35,289 bases of DNA. It comes from Bacilli bacterium. GTDB taxonomy: Bacteria > Bacillota_I > Bacilli_A > RF39 > UBA660. Positions 15,545 through 25,346 of the stretch are shown piece by piece; the stretch's first letter is position 1; each line of letters begins with the position of its first letter. A model generated the notes under the pieces. The model saw only the letters and a program-made list of their open reading frames with translations. It made no database searches and was not told the DNA's origin. The translations under genes and the position numbers were made by a program. The DNA is taken from assembly GCA_022798795.1 (NCBI GenBank), contig JAAWNF010000007.1:1-35289 (forward strand). The letters run 5' to 3'.

Positions 15545-15659
15545 GAGGGCGAAGAAATACCTTTTATTTGTCAAGTTTATATATTTTCTTTTTATTCATA
15601 ACTCTTTTCTAAAAAATTCTTATTCAATTAAATTTTCCTTATACCCTTTATTCGCTCTC
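15545..15659. repeat. Imperfect terminal inverted repeat in an intergenic region
   Basis: GAGGGCGAA (15545-15553) is an 8-of-9 match to the reverse complement of TTCGCTCTC (15651-15659). The AT-rich interior has no open reading frame. Just inside each arm a related sequence appears in direct orientation (ATACCTTTTATT and ATACCCTTTATT). Could be a small element remnant or chance. Confidence 0.35.
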
Positions 15660-15661
15660 AA

Positions 15662-15693
15662 AAAAAGATACAAGTTCTTTCTTGTATCTTTTT
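15662..15693 (-). terminator. Strong terminator of the M60/cohesin operon
   Basis: AAAAAGATACAAG (15662-15674) pairs perfectly with CTTGTATCTTTTT (15681-15693) over 6 bases. It overlaps the stop codon of the cohesin-like gene. A-T runs on both sides make it bidirectional. Confidence 0.9.
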
Positions 15694-16507
15694 AATCTTT
15701 AAATTTTCTTGTAATCATAGATATTAATGTTATTAATAACATTGCTATTACAACAATACCAAACATCATTTTCCAATCAAAACTTTTTTTGACTTTTTCT
15801 TCTTCTACTTTTTCTGGCTGTTTATTATCATTTGGCTTTTTATCTGTATCAACTTTGTTGTCATCCTCTTTTTTTTCTTCCTCATCTGTTTTTTCTTCAG
15901 ATTCTTCTTCTGGATTTTTTTCTTCTGTTGGTTCTTTTTCAAATTCATCTTTGGAAGGCTTTTGATTTGGTTTTGATTGATTTGGTTTATCTGTAGATGG
16001 TTTTTCTTCTTCTGGAATTTCATTATTTACTTGATAAGTAAATTGATTATTTCCACCAATTTTTAAATCATTTTTTGCAATGGATATATAATTAGCATCT
16101 ACAATAGAAAGTGATGTTATCTCCACTGTATAATTAGCGGTTTCTCCATTTACACTTTTAACTGTTAAATTTCCTACTTTTAAATTTCCATTTTTGTCTA
16201 CTAAATTTCTTGTATTATTTCCTGTTGCTAAATAAATTTTGACAATATGATTTGTTTCATCATAAGTGTAACGTTTGGTAACTGTTGTTGCAAAAGATGT
16301 ATTCCAATTAATTCCTGTTACTTTTACATTTGAAGAAACTTTTAGAGTCAAATCAATTGCTCCTACATATCCTTCTTCAAAATTTAAATTAATTTCTACA
16401 TTTCCATTTTTATTAGAAACTGGCTCTAATACTGTTTCTGCTTTAATCCCAGATATTCCAGAAAGGAATAAAACAATACTGAAACCTATCCATAATAGTT
16501 TTTTCAT
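15692..16507 (-). CDS. Membrane-anchored protein with a cohesin-like domain
   Basis: A 271-residue exported protein. A signal peptide (residues 1-23, cut after IKA) is followed by a beta-rich domain (about 24-160). That domain follows the type I cohesin pattern: GNVEINLNFEEGYVGAIDLT at the start, VKVTGINWN, a central DETNHIVKIYLATG strand and KVGNLTVKSV, then ITSLSIVDANY. Residues 163-240 are a Pro/Glu/Lys-rich wall-spanning spacer. One membrane helix (about 246-266) and a short basic tail anchor it; there is no LPxTG motif. The gene begins one base after the stop of the M60 gene, whose product carries a dockerin. Docking of that enzyme here is an inference from this pairing. The cohesin call is by pattern; another Ig-like fold is possible. 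Confidence 0.72.
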   Translation of the reverse strand: MKKLLWIGFSIVLFLSGISGIKAETVLEPVSNKNGNVEINLNFEEGYVGAIDLTLKVSSNVKVTGINWNTSFATTVTKRYTYDETNHIVKIYLATGNNTRNLVDKNGNLKVGNLTVKSVNGETANYTVEITSLSIVDANYISIAKNDLKIGGNNQFTYQVNNEIPEEEKPSTDKPNQSKPNQKPSKDEFEKEPTEEKNPEEESEEKTDEEEKKEDDNKVDTDKKPNDNKQPEKVEEEKVKKSFDWKMMFGIVVIAMLLITLISMITRKFKD

Positions 16508-16508
16508 A

Positions 16509-19500
16509 TTAATTTGTTCCTTTCGTTGTATCTACAATTTCCATATCAGGTAAGCTATCATAACTTGGTAAATTTGTTACTGTTAAAGAGGTACTTGTTA
16601 AACGTTGTCCTTCTAAAGTAACTGCATCATTCACACGATATAATCTTGCTCGGATATTTGTTCCTACCATTGTCTTATAAGTTTCCTCATCTACAACATA
16701 GAACCAAATTCCATCTGCTATTTCAGTTACATCATTTTGGTCTGTTAAGTTTGCAAATAAGAAGTTTTCTCCATCATAGATTTTATTTTCATCATCTGCA
16801 TCTACAAGTAACATTGCATTAAAGGCTGGATTTCCTCTATAATTTCCTTTAAATACAACTGAACCTGCTGGGATTGGGTCTTTTCCTTCTTCATAAACAA
16901 ATGGTTCTTTTAATTTTCCAATTGTATTATTTGATAAATCAACATTATCTCCTGGAGGAGCAATAACATCAATTTCAGCTCCACTAATTCCATTCTTATT
17001 TCCAACTGCTTCTATTTTAACATAAGAAATATCATTATAAGTCCATAACTGATTTCCACCTGTTGTTCCCTCTTTATCAAAGTAAACAATCTCAGTATAA
17101 TTGTTCTCTTCTGTTAAATGGAATGTTCCAGTTTTTGCTAATGTCCATGAAGAACCATCTTTACTCACATACACATTGTATTTAGAAATCGTATGTTCCA
17201 TTAATAGTCCATTTTCTAATGCAGCCTGATATTTGATACCAGATAAAGGCATTTTTGTATTTAAATGAATTAAAATATAAGCATTATCTGTATCTGGTTT
17301 TAGTTCTACTTTATTATTTGTATAAACTAATTTTGAAACTTTTTCAGTACCTTTAAAGTAAGTACTTGTATCATCATCAATCAAATGATTGATTGTCAAT
17401 TTACTCATATCAATTGTTTCGTCTTCATTGTCAACAATTTCACCTGCTGCTTTGGTATTTGAACTAATTGTAAAATTATCTTTTTTTACACTTCCATCAT
17501 GCGCTACTTTTACTTCGTCTAAAACATAAGCTTCTGTTTTGTTTAATAAATAATCATAAGCAACTATCTTATAAGTAATAGCTCTATTATTCATAGCTCC
17601 AATCTGGTCTGTAAAGGTATTTTCTGTTACAAAAGCGATTGGTTCGCCATTACGAATAATTTCATAACCTAAGATATTTCTATCATCTTTATCGACATTA
17701 AATGATAGTGTAAAACGTTTATTTTTATTATCTGCTTCTGTCATGGTTGCTTCTACTTTTGTATCACTTGACATAGGGCTTCCACCCTCTAAACGATATC
17801 TTCTGGCTTCATCATTAAAATACCAAATATCCCTTGTCTCTTCTGGAAACTTTGAAGCATATTCTATTGCTGCTTCACTTGGTGTTAGTCCCCATTTTTT
17901 AAAGAATGGAACTAAGTTTTTACCTGATGCTTCACTTGCATACATTACAAGTAAATCATCAGAATTTCCAGATAACGCTTTTGTTCTTGTTAAGTGATTT
18001 ATCCTAGCATAGATAGAATTTTTATCTTCAAATGTTTTTGTATCATCATATGCTAGATGTAATTGCCAATACATTCCTAAATTTACAAATACATTGCTTG
18101 GTTTTCCTAGTGTATTAGAAGTTACTTTTTCATAAATTTTTGGATAAATATTACTTGTTTCTAATCTTGATTTATTTTTATCATTTGCAGTTTGTGCAAG
18201 TAATGCATAAATATTATTGGTTACTTCAGCATAGGCCAATTTACCTTGATTAATTTGATGTCCGATTTCATGACTAATTCCCCATCCAAAATATCCATTA
18301 AAAGAATCTTGATAAGTTGTTCCATGTAATAATCCACTGATAGAACCATATCCAATTCCAACATGAAGACCTCCTGCATACATGAATGCTCCATCAAACA
18401 TTCTCATGTAACGAATATTAATTCTAGATGCTGGTGCTTGGTCTTTTACATCATTATAAATTTCTTCATTGCTTGGAGTTTCTGATAAACCTTTATGACG
18501 ATAGAACATAGATACCATTTCATCAAATGCACTTGTTGTTTCGTTCACACGATTTACTTTTTCCTCCATCGTACTTAATCCAGAAGCAATCGCATTTTTA
18601 ACCGCTGTAGCTGGGAATGAAAGTAATCCTTTCTCTGTTACAATTTCTGTAGAATTTAATACGCTTGTTCTTTCATTAAATGTAAGACTTTGTTCACTAT
18701 AAAGTTGTGGCAATTTTGATGTATACGTTTCTAGTTCTTCGATATAAGTTCTAATTGCATTTATCTTATCATTACCAGATAATCCGTGTACATCTAAAAC
18801 TGGTATTTTAGTTCCACCACTCACACGAATTTTAATCTCTGAACCTACTGTACTGCTTGGATATCTTACATAAACAGAACCACCACGTTCTTCATTCATA
18901 CTTCCAATTTTTGGAACTTCAATAATATTTTGCCCTACTTTTAAATTGGCTACTGTTTGTGTCCATACATTGGCTTCTGCATAATATTGTGTAAATACAA
19001 TTTGTGGCATAACTTTATTTTTTGTACCTACATAAACAGTAATTGTTTCACCAGCACGAGCTGCAATACCAAGAGGTTGATAGTCACTAATACTCATTGC
19101 AAATCCCAAATGACCATTTCGATTGTTACTGATTGTCTGGTCTACTGTCATAACTTCTCTAATCGCTTTATCATTCAATATTTTTCTTGCATAATCTAAC
19201 TCTTTTAAAAGAGCTTCACGATTTGGATGGTATTCCCCACTTGCTTCTTCTTTTGTGTTAACTCTCTCCTCTAAAGCTTTTATAGTTTCTTCTGTTACTC
19301 CATCTTGTAATTCTAAGTGTAAATCGTCTTTATAAATTGCTTCAATATCATCTTCTAAAGGATTATACTCATAAAATTTAATTTCTCTTAAAGCGTTATT
19401 TCCATTTGCTGTATAGTTTGCCAAACAAAGTCTAATTTTACTAGTATTTACTTTATTTTGTAATAATACTTTATAGTATTTTTGTCCATTTGGACTAGTT

Positions 19501-21572
19501 GCACTTGCAATACTAGCATTCACACTTTTTTCTTTTCCATTTTCATCATAGTACACTCTTACATAAAATAAAGAAGCACTATCATCTTTTGGAACTAAAA
19601 ACATTTGTGAAATTTCGAAATTTTGTTCAAATTCTACAACAATACCTACATTTGCATTGACATTATATCCACCAGTATCCCAAGTATCTGCTTGCCAATA
19701 ACTCTCATAGTCATTGTCTACTAATGAATAGATGTTTTCTGCTGGATAATTCTTTCCTATTTTTAATGTTACAGATTTAATATAATCTGTTTTTTCAGTA
19801 CCATTTGGTCTATTAATTAATCCATAATTATAAGTATCTGGCATTATGTAATCTTTTGTCGTACCAACTGCAATATTTGATTTAGGTCCTTCTCCTAGTT
19901 CATTTGTTCCACTTACAGCAATTTCATATTCTGTACTTGGTTTTAAGTTTCTAAGTTGATAACTAGTTGTTGTAATTCCTGTAATTTTTGTAAATTCTGT
20001 TTCTCCTTTCACACGGTAATAAATATTGTATGTTAATGTATCATCCATTTTTTTATAACCAATATTAAAACCAGCATAAACAGAATTTAAAGTTACCATA
20101 TCTACCATTGGAGGCTTTCTAGTTGGCTTTGGTATTACTTTAATAGAATCTGTACATCCACTCTTCCATTCTCCATTTACAGATTGCACACATACAAGAT
20201 ACTCACTATAATTTTTAAGTCCACCTACTGTAAATTCATCATATGTAGTTTGATAAACTGTATTTTTTACAATTTGGTCTTTATTCATTTCTTTTACTAT
20301 AATTTCATACCCTGTTACATTTGGAGCATGATTATAAGAAATCTTAAAAGATTCACTTAATTCTTCTATTTGAACGTTTGTTGGTCTATCTACACTTGGA
20401 GTGGGAACTTCTGTATAAACGTTGTTTAAAAATTCCACTTTTCCAATTTCTGCTAAAGTATCTGTAGAAGATTCTTTAATTTTAATGGTCACTTTTTTAA
20501 TCGCAATTTGACCTTTTAAGTCAATCACAATTGTATTTGGACTCGCTTTATCTGTAAAAGTATGAATATCATTTAATACTTCAAAGTTCTTTTCAAAGAT
20601 ATGTTCTTTTCCTTTTTCATCTGTTACTACAATTTCTAGTTTTTCTGGTACATTTGTTTCTCCAACTTCTAAACGAAGTTCACTGGTATCCACTTTGTCT
20701 TTTAAATTGAGTGTTAAAACGGCTGGATTTGTTTCTGTAATTTTTCCACTATCACTAGCTGTTACAGTTACACTTCCATCATCTGTCAATAAATCAGATA
20801 AAGTTCCACTTCCTCCTACCATTTCGATTTTAGTTTCATCTAAAATAGCGGTTGTATCTACTATTGTTGCATTCTTTTTTGTTCCACTAATAATAGCAGT
20901 AATATAATTTAAATCTGCAATATCAACATTGCCATCACGATTTAAATCATAAATGAAAGAAGATTCTCCAAAATGAGCAATTAAATGGTCAATGTCAGAA
21001 TCATTAATTACACCATCACCATTGACATCTCCTACTTCAAACATTCCCTTTTCGTTTGATAAACTAATTCTTTTAGAATAGTCATCTAAAGTAACATTAG
21101 TCTGGTAAGATTTATAACCATTTCCAAATAATTCTAAGGAATATGTTCCTCTTTTTAATCCATAAACTGTAATTCCATAATACATAACTGGATTTTCACT
21201 ATCTATTCCAGTTAAAATATTTCCTTCTTTATCTAATTTTCGAATTGAAACAGTTACAGATTCACTTCCTAAAGTGTATTGTTTATTGATAATATTAGTA
21301 ATTCCATTTAAATCAACTTGCATACTTGCGCCTGTTTCATCTTTTAAATAGAATCCAATATTTGAGTTTTCTACATTTTCGATTGGTAACGGAAATTTCA
21401 AATCAATTTCTAAATTTCCTTTTGCATCTACTTTTTCATTATGAACTGCAACTTCATTTTCTACTGTTTTCACTTCATTTTCAAAAGTTTCTAAAAGTGC
21501 AAAACATGAAGGTGCTAAAGAATGCATCGCCATACAAAAACATAAAATATAACTTATCAATCTTTTTTTCAT
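16509..21572 (-). CDS. Secreted M60-family (mucin-type) metallopeptidase with dockerin, FN3 and CBM-like domains
   Basis: A 1687-residue exported enzyme. The start at 21572 (MKKRLISYI) follows AAAGGAG by 8 bases and opens a signal peptide (about 1-28). In order: an Ig-like domain (about 35-170); a dockerin (179-230) with two calcium loops, DVNGDGVINDSD and DLNRDGNVDIAD; a beta-sandwich (about 240-390); two fibronectin III domains (about 395-485 and 488-573); an F5/8-type carbohydrate-binding-like domain (about 575-740); and the M60 peptidase (about 805-1200). The zinc motif is HEIGH (1100-1104) with E1115, and AGGLHVG precedes it. C-terminal FN3-like and F5/8-like domains and a final domain (about 1545-1687) of unknown role follow. 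M60 enzymes cleave O-glycoproteins such as mucins. There is no anchor of its own, so attachment may rely on the downstream cohesin-like protein. Confidence 0.92.
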   Translation of the reverse strand: MKKRLISYILCFCMAMHSLAPSCFALLETFENEVKTVENEVAVHNEKVDAKGNLEIDLKFPLPIENVENSNIGFYLKDETGASMQVDLNGITNIINKQYTLGSESVTVSIRKLDKEGNILTGIDSENPVMYYGITVYGLKRGTYSLELFGNGYKSYQTNVTLDDYSKRISLSNEKGMFEVGDVNGDGVINDSDIDHLIAHFGESSFIYDLNRDGNVDIADLNYITAIISGTKKNATIVDTTAILDETKIEMVGGSGTLSDLLTDDGSVTVTASDSGKITETNPAVLTLNLKDKVDTSELRLEVGETNVPEKLEIVVTDEKGKEHIFEKNFEVLNDIHTFTDKASPNTIVIDLKGQIAIKKVTIKIKESSTDTLAEIGKVEFLNNVYTEVPTPSVDRPTNVQIEELSESFKISYNHAPNVTGYEIIVKEMNKDQIVKNTVYQTTYDEFTVGGLKNYSEYLVCVQSVNGEWKSGCTDSIKVIPKPTRKPPMVDMVTLNSVYAGFNIGYKKMDDTLTYNIYYRVKGETEFTKITGITTTSYQLRNLKPSTEYEIAVSGTNELGEGPKSNIAVGTTKDYIMPDTYNYGLINRPNGTEKTDYIKSVTLKIGKNYPAENIYSLVDNDYESYWQADTWDTGGYNVNANVGIVVEFEQNFEISQMFLVPKDDSASLFYVRVYYDENGKEKSVNASIASATSPNGQKYYKVLLQNKVNTSKIRLCLANYTANGNNALREIKFYEYNPLEDDIEAIYKDDLHLELQDGVTEETIKALEERVNTKEEASGEYHPNREALLKELDYARKILNDKAIREVMTVDQTISNNRNGHLGFAMSISDYQPLGIAARAGETITVYVGTKNKVMPQIVFTQYYAEANVWTQTVANLKVGQNIIEVPKIGSMNEERGGSVYVRYPSSTVGSEIKIRVSGGTKIPVLDVHGLSGNDKINAIRTYIEELETYTSKLPQLYSEQSLTFNERTSVLNSTEIVTEKGLLSFPATAVKNAIASGLSTMEEKVNRVNETTSAFDEMVSMFYRHKGLSETPSNEEIYNDVKDQAPASRINIRYMRMFDGAFMYAGGLHVGIGYGSISGLLHGTTYQDSFNGYFGWGISHEIGHQINQGKLAYAEVTNNIYALLAQTANDKNKSRLETSNIYPKIYEKVTSNTLGKPSNVFVNLGMYWQLHLAYDDTKTFEDKNSIYARINHLTRTKALSGNSDDLLVMYASEASGKNLVPFFKKWGLTPSEAAIEYASKFPEETRDIWYFNDEARRYRLEGGSPMSSDTKVEATMTEADNKNKRFTLSFNVDKDDRNILGYEIIRNGEPIAFVTENTFTDQIGAMNNRAITYKIVAYDYLLNKTEAYVLDEVKVAHDGSVKKDNFTISSNTKAAGEIVDNEDETIDMSKLTINHLIDDDTSTYFKGTEKVSKLVYTNNKVELKPDTDNAYILIHLNTKMPLSGIKYQAALENGLLMEHTISKYNVYVSKDGSSWTLAKTGTFHLTEENNYTEIVYFDKEGTTGGNQLWTYNDISYVKIEAVGNKNGISGAEIDVIAPPGDNVDLSNNTIGKLKEPFVYEEGKDPIPAGSVVFKGNYRGNPAFNAMLLVDADDENKIYDGENFLFANLTDQNDVTEIADGIWFYVVDEETYKTMVGTNIRARLYRVNDAVTLEGQRLTSTSLTVTNLPSYDSLPDMEIVDTTKGTN

Positions 21573-21601
21573 TTCATCTACTCCTTTACTATCCTTAAGA
21601 T

Positions 21602-21631
21602 ATTGTACCATAACTTCCATTTAAAGTTCAA
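21602..21631 (-). promoter_or_regulatory. Promoter of the M60/cohesin operon
   Basis: On the minus strand TTGAAC (21626-21631), an 18-base spacer and TACAAT (21602-21607), preceded by TGG as an extended -10. The start would be about 21595, giving a short leader with the AAAGGAG site. Confidence 0.6.
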
Positions 21632-21721
21632 TCCTAGAAGTATAAAATTCGACAAATTATTAAAAATACAATTTATTATATGCACTGAAGTTTTAAAAAA
21701 GACAATTCAAATTCCTATAAA

Positions 21722-21750
21722 TAAAAAGCTCATAACTATATGTTATGAAC
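21722..21750 (-). terminator. Terminator of the HD-valS operon
   Basis: TCATAAC (21730-21736) pairs with GTTATGA (21742-21748), followed on the minus strand by GCTTTTT. It overlaps the valS stop codon (TAG, 21736-21738). Confidence 0.75.
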
Positions 21751-24294
21751 CTTTTTTAATAATTCTAATTCATGTTCTTCTTTTTCTAAATCTTGTCTTT
21801 CTTTTTCTACAATATTAGCTGGTGCTTTAGAAACATATCCTGGATTTGACAACAATTTTTTTCTTCTTTCCGTAGAAGCCTCTAATCGCTCAATTTCTTT
21901 TAAGGCTTTTTCTTTTTCCTCTATTTCATTCGCACTGCCATCATAATATAGATACGCTGTATGTCCCATATAAGCAACTGCTATTTCTTTTAGATTTGAA
22001 AAATCTTGTGTTTCTTTTTTTATAAAACGGTCTTCTTCTATTTTTAATAATCGTTTTAAAATATTTTCTACAATGAGTAAATTATCTTCTTGGTATACAA
22101 AATAGAAATCATTTGGTATTTTATTTTCTAGTTTGATTCTTCTAATTTTTGTAATTAACTCAATTAATTCTTCTATAATTTCAGTTTCTTTAAAAGAATA
22201 TTCTTTTTCTATAGTAGGATAAGAATCAAGCATAATGGTATCTTTATGTACAGGTAACATTTTATAAATTTCTTCTGTTACATATGGCATAAATGGATGT
22301 AACATCTTTAAAATCCCTGTTAAAATTTTCAATAATACTTTTTTAGCTGTTTGATTCATATCAATTTTAGATAATTCAATATACCAATCACAGAAATCAT
22401 TCCATACAAAATTATAGATTTCTGTTCCTACTACATGAAATTCGTATATTTCCATATGATGTCTTACTTTTTCTATTAAATGTTCATATTTGTTTAAAAT
22501 CCATTTATCTGCAATTGACAAAGAAGAATTTTCAAACTTTGCATCCTTTACTTCTTCTATATTCATAAGAACGAATCTAGAAGCGTTCCAAAGTTTATTA
22601 ATAAAGTTCCAAGTAGATGCCACTTTTTCTTCATCATATCTTAAGTCCATTCCAGGAGCTGATGAAGTAGTTAAGAAAAATCTTAAAGAATCTGCTCCAT
22701 ACTTTTCAATAACATCCATAGGGTCTACACCATTTCCTAAAGATTTACTCATTTTACGTCCCATTTTATCACGAACTAATCCATGAATCAAAACATCTTT
22801 AAATGGTCTTTTCCCAGTAAATTCTAATCCTTGAAATACCATACGACATACCCAGAAAAAGATAATATCATATCCAGTTACAAGTACATTATTTGGATAA
22901 TAACGTTCCATCATATCTGTACTTGTTGGCCAACCTAATGTACTAAATGGCCATAGCGCACTTGAAAACCACGTATCCAAGACATCAGGGTCCTGTATCC
23001 ATCCGTCTTCTTTCGGAGCTTCCATTCCTACATAAACTTCTTCTCCCTTATACCAAGCAGGAATTCTATGTCCCCACCATAGCTGTCTAGAAATACACCA
23101 GTCATGACAGTCTTCCATCCAATGTGTTAATATTTTTTCAAAACGTTCTGGGACAAAATTTACTTTTCCTTCCGAATTTTGATTTTCTAATACTTGCTTG
23201 GCTAAAACATCCATTTTTACAAACCATTGTTTTGACAAATAAGGTTCTACAATGGCATCTGTTCTTTCACTATGAGGAGTACTATGTGTCATTTCTTCTA
23301 TTTTAATTAATAAATTTTCTTTTTCTAAGTCTTCTAGTAACGCTTTTCTACAAAGAAATCTATCCATGCCAACATACTTTCCAGCATTTTCATTCATCGT
23401 TGCATCAGGATTCATAACAACCACTCGCTCTAAATTATGTCTATTTCCAACTTCAAAATCATTTGGGTCATGGGCTGGAGTTATTTTTACGACACCAGTT
23501 CCAAACCCAGGGTCTGCATGAATATCTCCTATAATTGGAATCAGCTTATTTACAATTGGCAAAATAACTTTTTTTCCTATTAAATCTTTATATCGTTCAT
23601 CTTTGGGATTTACAGCCACTGCAGTATCTCCAAATAATGTTTCAGGTCTCGTTGTGGCAACTTCTAAATAGCGACTTTTATCTTCTAAATAATATTTCAA
23701 ATGATAAAAAGCTCCTGGATCATCTTTATAAATTACTTCTTCATTTGAAAGTGCTGTCATTGCTTCTGGGTCCCAGTTAATAATTCGTTCTCCTCTATAA
23801 ATATATCCTTTTTCATATAAAGTTACAAAAACATGTTTTACTGCTTCTGACAACCCTTCATCTAAAGTAAAACGTTCTTTTGTATAATCTAAGCTAAGTC
23901 CTAATTTAGCCCATTGTCTATGGATATTATCAGCATACTCTTCTTTCCATGCCCAAGCATGTTTTAACCATTCTTCTCTATCCATCTCTCTAGGCTTCAT
24001 ACCCATTTCTTTTAATTTTTTATCTACTTTGGCTTGAGTTGCGATTCCTGCATGGTCCATTCCAGGAAGCCATAAAGCATCATATCCATCCATTCTTTTA
24101 TAGCGAATAATAATATCTTGTAAAGTGGTATCCCAAGCATGTCCTAAATGTAAAACGCCTGTTACATTTGGTGGAGGTATTACAATACAAAATGGTTTTT
24201 TTTCTAAATCACCACTTGTAAAATATCCTTCTTTTTTCCAAGTTTCATATTTATTTTCTTCCACTTTTTTGTGGTCATATTTTTTCTCTAACAT
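21736..24294 (-). CDS. valS: Valyl-tRNA synthetase
   Basis: An 852-residue class I synthetase that charges tRNA-Val. The HIGH-type motif is HLGH (49-52, inside [14 protein letters not shown]). The CP1 editing domain includes [15 protein letters not shown] and the HDPNDFEVG segment. KMSKS is at 514-518. An anticodon-binding helical domain follows, and the C-terminal coiled coil typical of ValS (about 795-852, [10 protein letters not shown] within) is present. Length is normal. It overlaps the upstream HD gene by 7 bases, so the two are translationally coupled, and both lie under the T-box leader at 25026-25231. Trp codons here are TGG, which argues against a UGA-Trp code. Confidence 0.98.
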   Translation of the reverse strand: MLEKKYDHKKVEENKYETWKKEGYFTSGDLEKKPFCIVIPPPNVTGVLHLGHAWDTTLQDIIIRYKRMDGYDALWLPGMDHAGIATQAKVDKKLKEMGMKPREMDREEWLKHAWAWKEEYADNIHRQWAKLGLSLDYTKERFTLDEGLSEAVKHVFVTLYEKGYIYRGERIINWDPEAMTALSNEEVIYKDDPGAFYHLKYYLEDKSRYLEVATTRPETLFGDTAVAVNPKDERYKDLIGKKVILPIVNKLIPIIGDIHADPGFGTGVVKITPAHDPNDFEVGNRHNLERVVVMNPDATMNENAGKYVGMDRFLCRKALLEDLEKENLLIKIEEMTHSTPHSERTDAIVEPYLSKQWFVKMDVLAKQVLENQNSEGKVNFVPERFEKILTHWMEDCHDWCISRQLWWGHRIPAWYKGEEVYVGMEAPKEDGWIQDPDVLDTWFSSALWPFSTLGWPTSTDMMERYYPNNVLVTGYDIIFFWVCRMVFQGLEFTGKRPFKDVLIHGLVRDKMGRKMSKSLGNGVDPMDVIEKYGADSLRFFLTTSSAPGMDLRYDEEKVASTWNFINKLWNASRFVLMNIEEVKDAKFENSSLSIADKWILNKYEHLIEKVRHHMEIYEFHVVGTEIYNFVWNDFCDWYIELSKIDMNQTAKKVLLKILTGILKMLHPFMPYVTEEIYKMLPVHKDTIMLDSYPTIEKEYSFKETEIIEELIELITKIRRIKLENKIPNDFYFVYQEDNLLIVENILKRLLKIEEDRFIKKETQDFSNLKEIAVAYMGHTAYLYYDGSANEIEEKEKALKEIERLEASTERRKKLLSNPGYVSKAPANIVEKERQDLEKEEHELELLKKVHNI

Positions 24295-25010
24295 ATTGTC
24301 CTCTTTTCTATATATTTTTTTAGTTCCTCAAAATAAGGTTGAAATAACGGATTATTAAGTTTCCTTTCAAAGGTTTCTAAATAATGATTTTCTACAAGAA
24401 ATCTTAAACTTTCATCATAGTTAAAGTCAAAATGAAAACATAAGGTACGCATAACAAAATCATTTGAATTTTTAATATCTTTTGTATATACAATTCCATG
24501 ATTCCAAAAAGTATTTTCTATTTCTTTGGAAATTGGTTCTTCTGAAAAAGGGTATGAAATCATATTTAGAAACGCACTGATATAAAGAATATCTAATTTA
24601 TCCGAATCTCTTATAATTTTTGCTTGTAATAATTCTTGTTCTGTTAGTCCCTCTTCTATTTTTGGTTTATTGTGATTACAGATTGCTTTTTCAATGATTC
24701 TATAATATTTTGAATCAATTTTGAAATCCTCTATTAAACCATCTTCAAATAAAAGTTTACATCCATAGTCTCCATGGTCAATTGATTTTAAATCAACAAA
24801 AGTTTTATAGTTAGTCCATTGTTCAAATCTTCCAATATCATGTAATAATCCGATTACTTTTGCTAAATAAATATCTTCTTCAGATAATTGTAACTTTTTT
24901 GCTAGCATAATTGCTTTTTCCATGACTCGATAAGAATGTTCCCATTTGCCTTTAATTTTTTGGTCAGCTATGTCATACTTTTTTACATAATTATCAAATA
25001 TTTCTTTCAT
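24288..25010 (-). CDS. HD-domain phosphohydrolase
   Basis: A 240-residue soluble protein with the metal-binding HD pattern: EHSYRVM (H25), [10 protein letters not shown] (H57-D58), SIDHG (H79), CNHNKP, and a RDSDKLDIL motif that supplies the later Asp. Such proteins hydrolyse nucleotides or phosphate esters; the substrate cannot be read from the sequence. The ATG at 25010 follows AAGGA by about 8 bases; an upstream in-frame start would overlap the terminator of the T-box leader. It is the first gene after the T-box and overlaps valS, so its level should follow tRNA-Val charging. That may be a passenger effect or may point to a role linked to translation stress. Confidence 0.85.
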   Translation of the reverse strand: MKEIFDNYVKKYDIADQKIKGKWEHSYRVMEKAIMLAKKLQLSEEDIYLAKVIGLLHDIGRFEQWTNYKTFVDLKSIDHGDYGCKLLFEDGLIEDFKIDSKYYRIIEKAICNHNKPKIEEGLTEQELLQAKIIRDSDKLDILYISAFLNMISYPFSEEPISKEIENTFWNHGIVYTKDIKNSNDFVMRTLCFHFDFNYDESLRFLVENHYLETFERKLNNPLFQPYFEELKKYIEKRTIC

Positions 25011-25025
25011 CTTGTTCTTCCTTTC

Positions 25026-25231
25026 AAAAAAAATCACATCCTATATAAGGACGTGATTTAACGTGGTACCACCTTAATTCATATAGAGAACTCTATATCT
25101 TTATTCTTTAACGCAGATATACGAATATTACTATTAACTCCAAAGCTACCTTCTATTATTTCTTTTATCTATTTTCACCAACCATAGACTCTCTTTAAAA
25201 AGAACATAATATACTCCTCTTTTTCAACGTT
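25026..25231 (-). promoter_or_regulatory. T-box riboswitch, valine (GUA) specifier
   Basis: The conserved T-box GGTGGTACCACG lies at 25062-25073 (minus strand), with UGGU to pair with the uncharged tRNA end. Stem I features are present: AGTA of the specifier-loop motif, AGAGAG, and GGTTGGTG of the distal loop. The candidate specifier is GUA (25147-25149), a valine codon, which agrees with valS downstream. The competing terminator AATCACGTCC/GGATGTGATT is at 25032-25058 followed by eight Ts. Uncharged tRNA-Val should favour antitermination and raise expression of the HD gene and valS. Confidence 0.92.
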
Positions 25232-25237
25232 TTCTAT

Positions 25238-25266
25238 ATTATAACCAAATTATATAAATTTGCCAA
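25238..25266 (-). promoter_or_regulatory. Sigma-A promoter of the T-box/HD/valS operon
   Basis: On the minus strand TTGGCA (25261-25266), a 17-base spacer and a perfect TATAAT (25238-25243). Start near 25231, directly before the T-box stem I. Confidence 0.85.
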
Positions 25267-25346
25267 TAGTTTTTAATTATTTCTTTTCAAAATATTCCAT
25301 TTATATAAAATTCTATTTTTATTCGGTTTAAAAATGTCTAAAATTT

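Noticed and set aside
15805-16023. A 72-codon Lys-rich minus-strand ORF inside the cohesin-like gene
   Set aside because: It is a frame-shifted reading of the Glu/Lys/Pro-rich spacer of the real gene and has no separate ribosome site.
15692-21572. Sortase-type anchoring of the M60 peptidase or its neighbour
   Set aside because: Neither C-terminus has an LPxTG-like motif followed by a hydrophobic segment and basic tail in the right order. The small protein ends in a plain membrane helix and the peptidase in a soluble tail.
25020-25260. Inverted repeats upstream of the HD gene as insertion-sequence ends
   Set aside because: The whole region is explained by a T-box leader: conserved T-box, stem I motifs, specifier and terminator in the right order.
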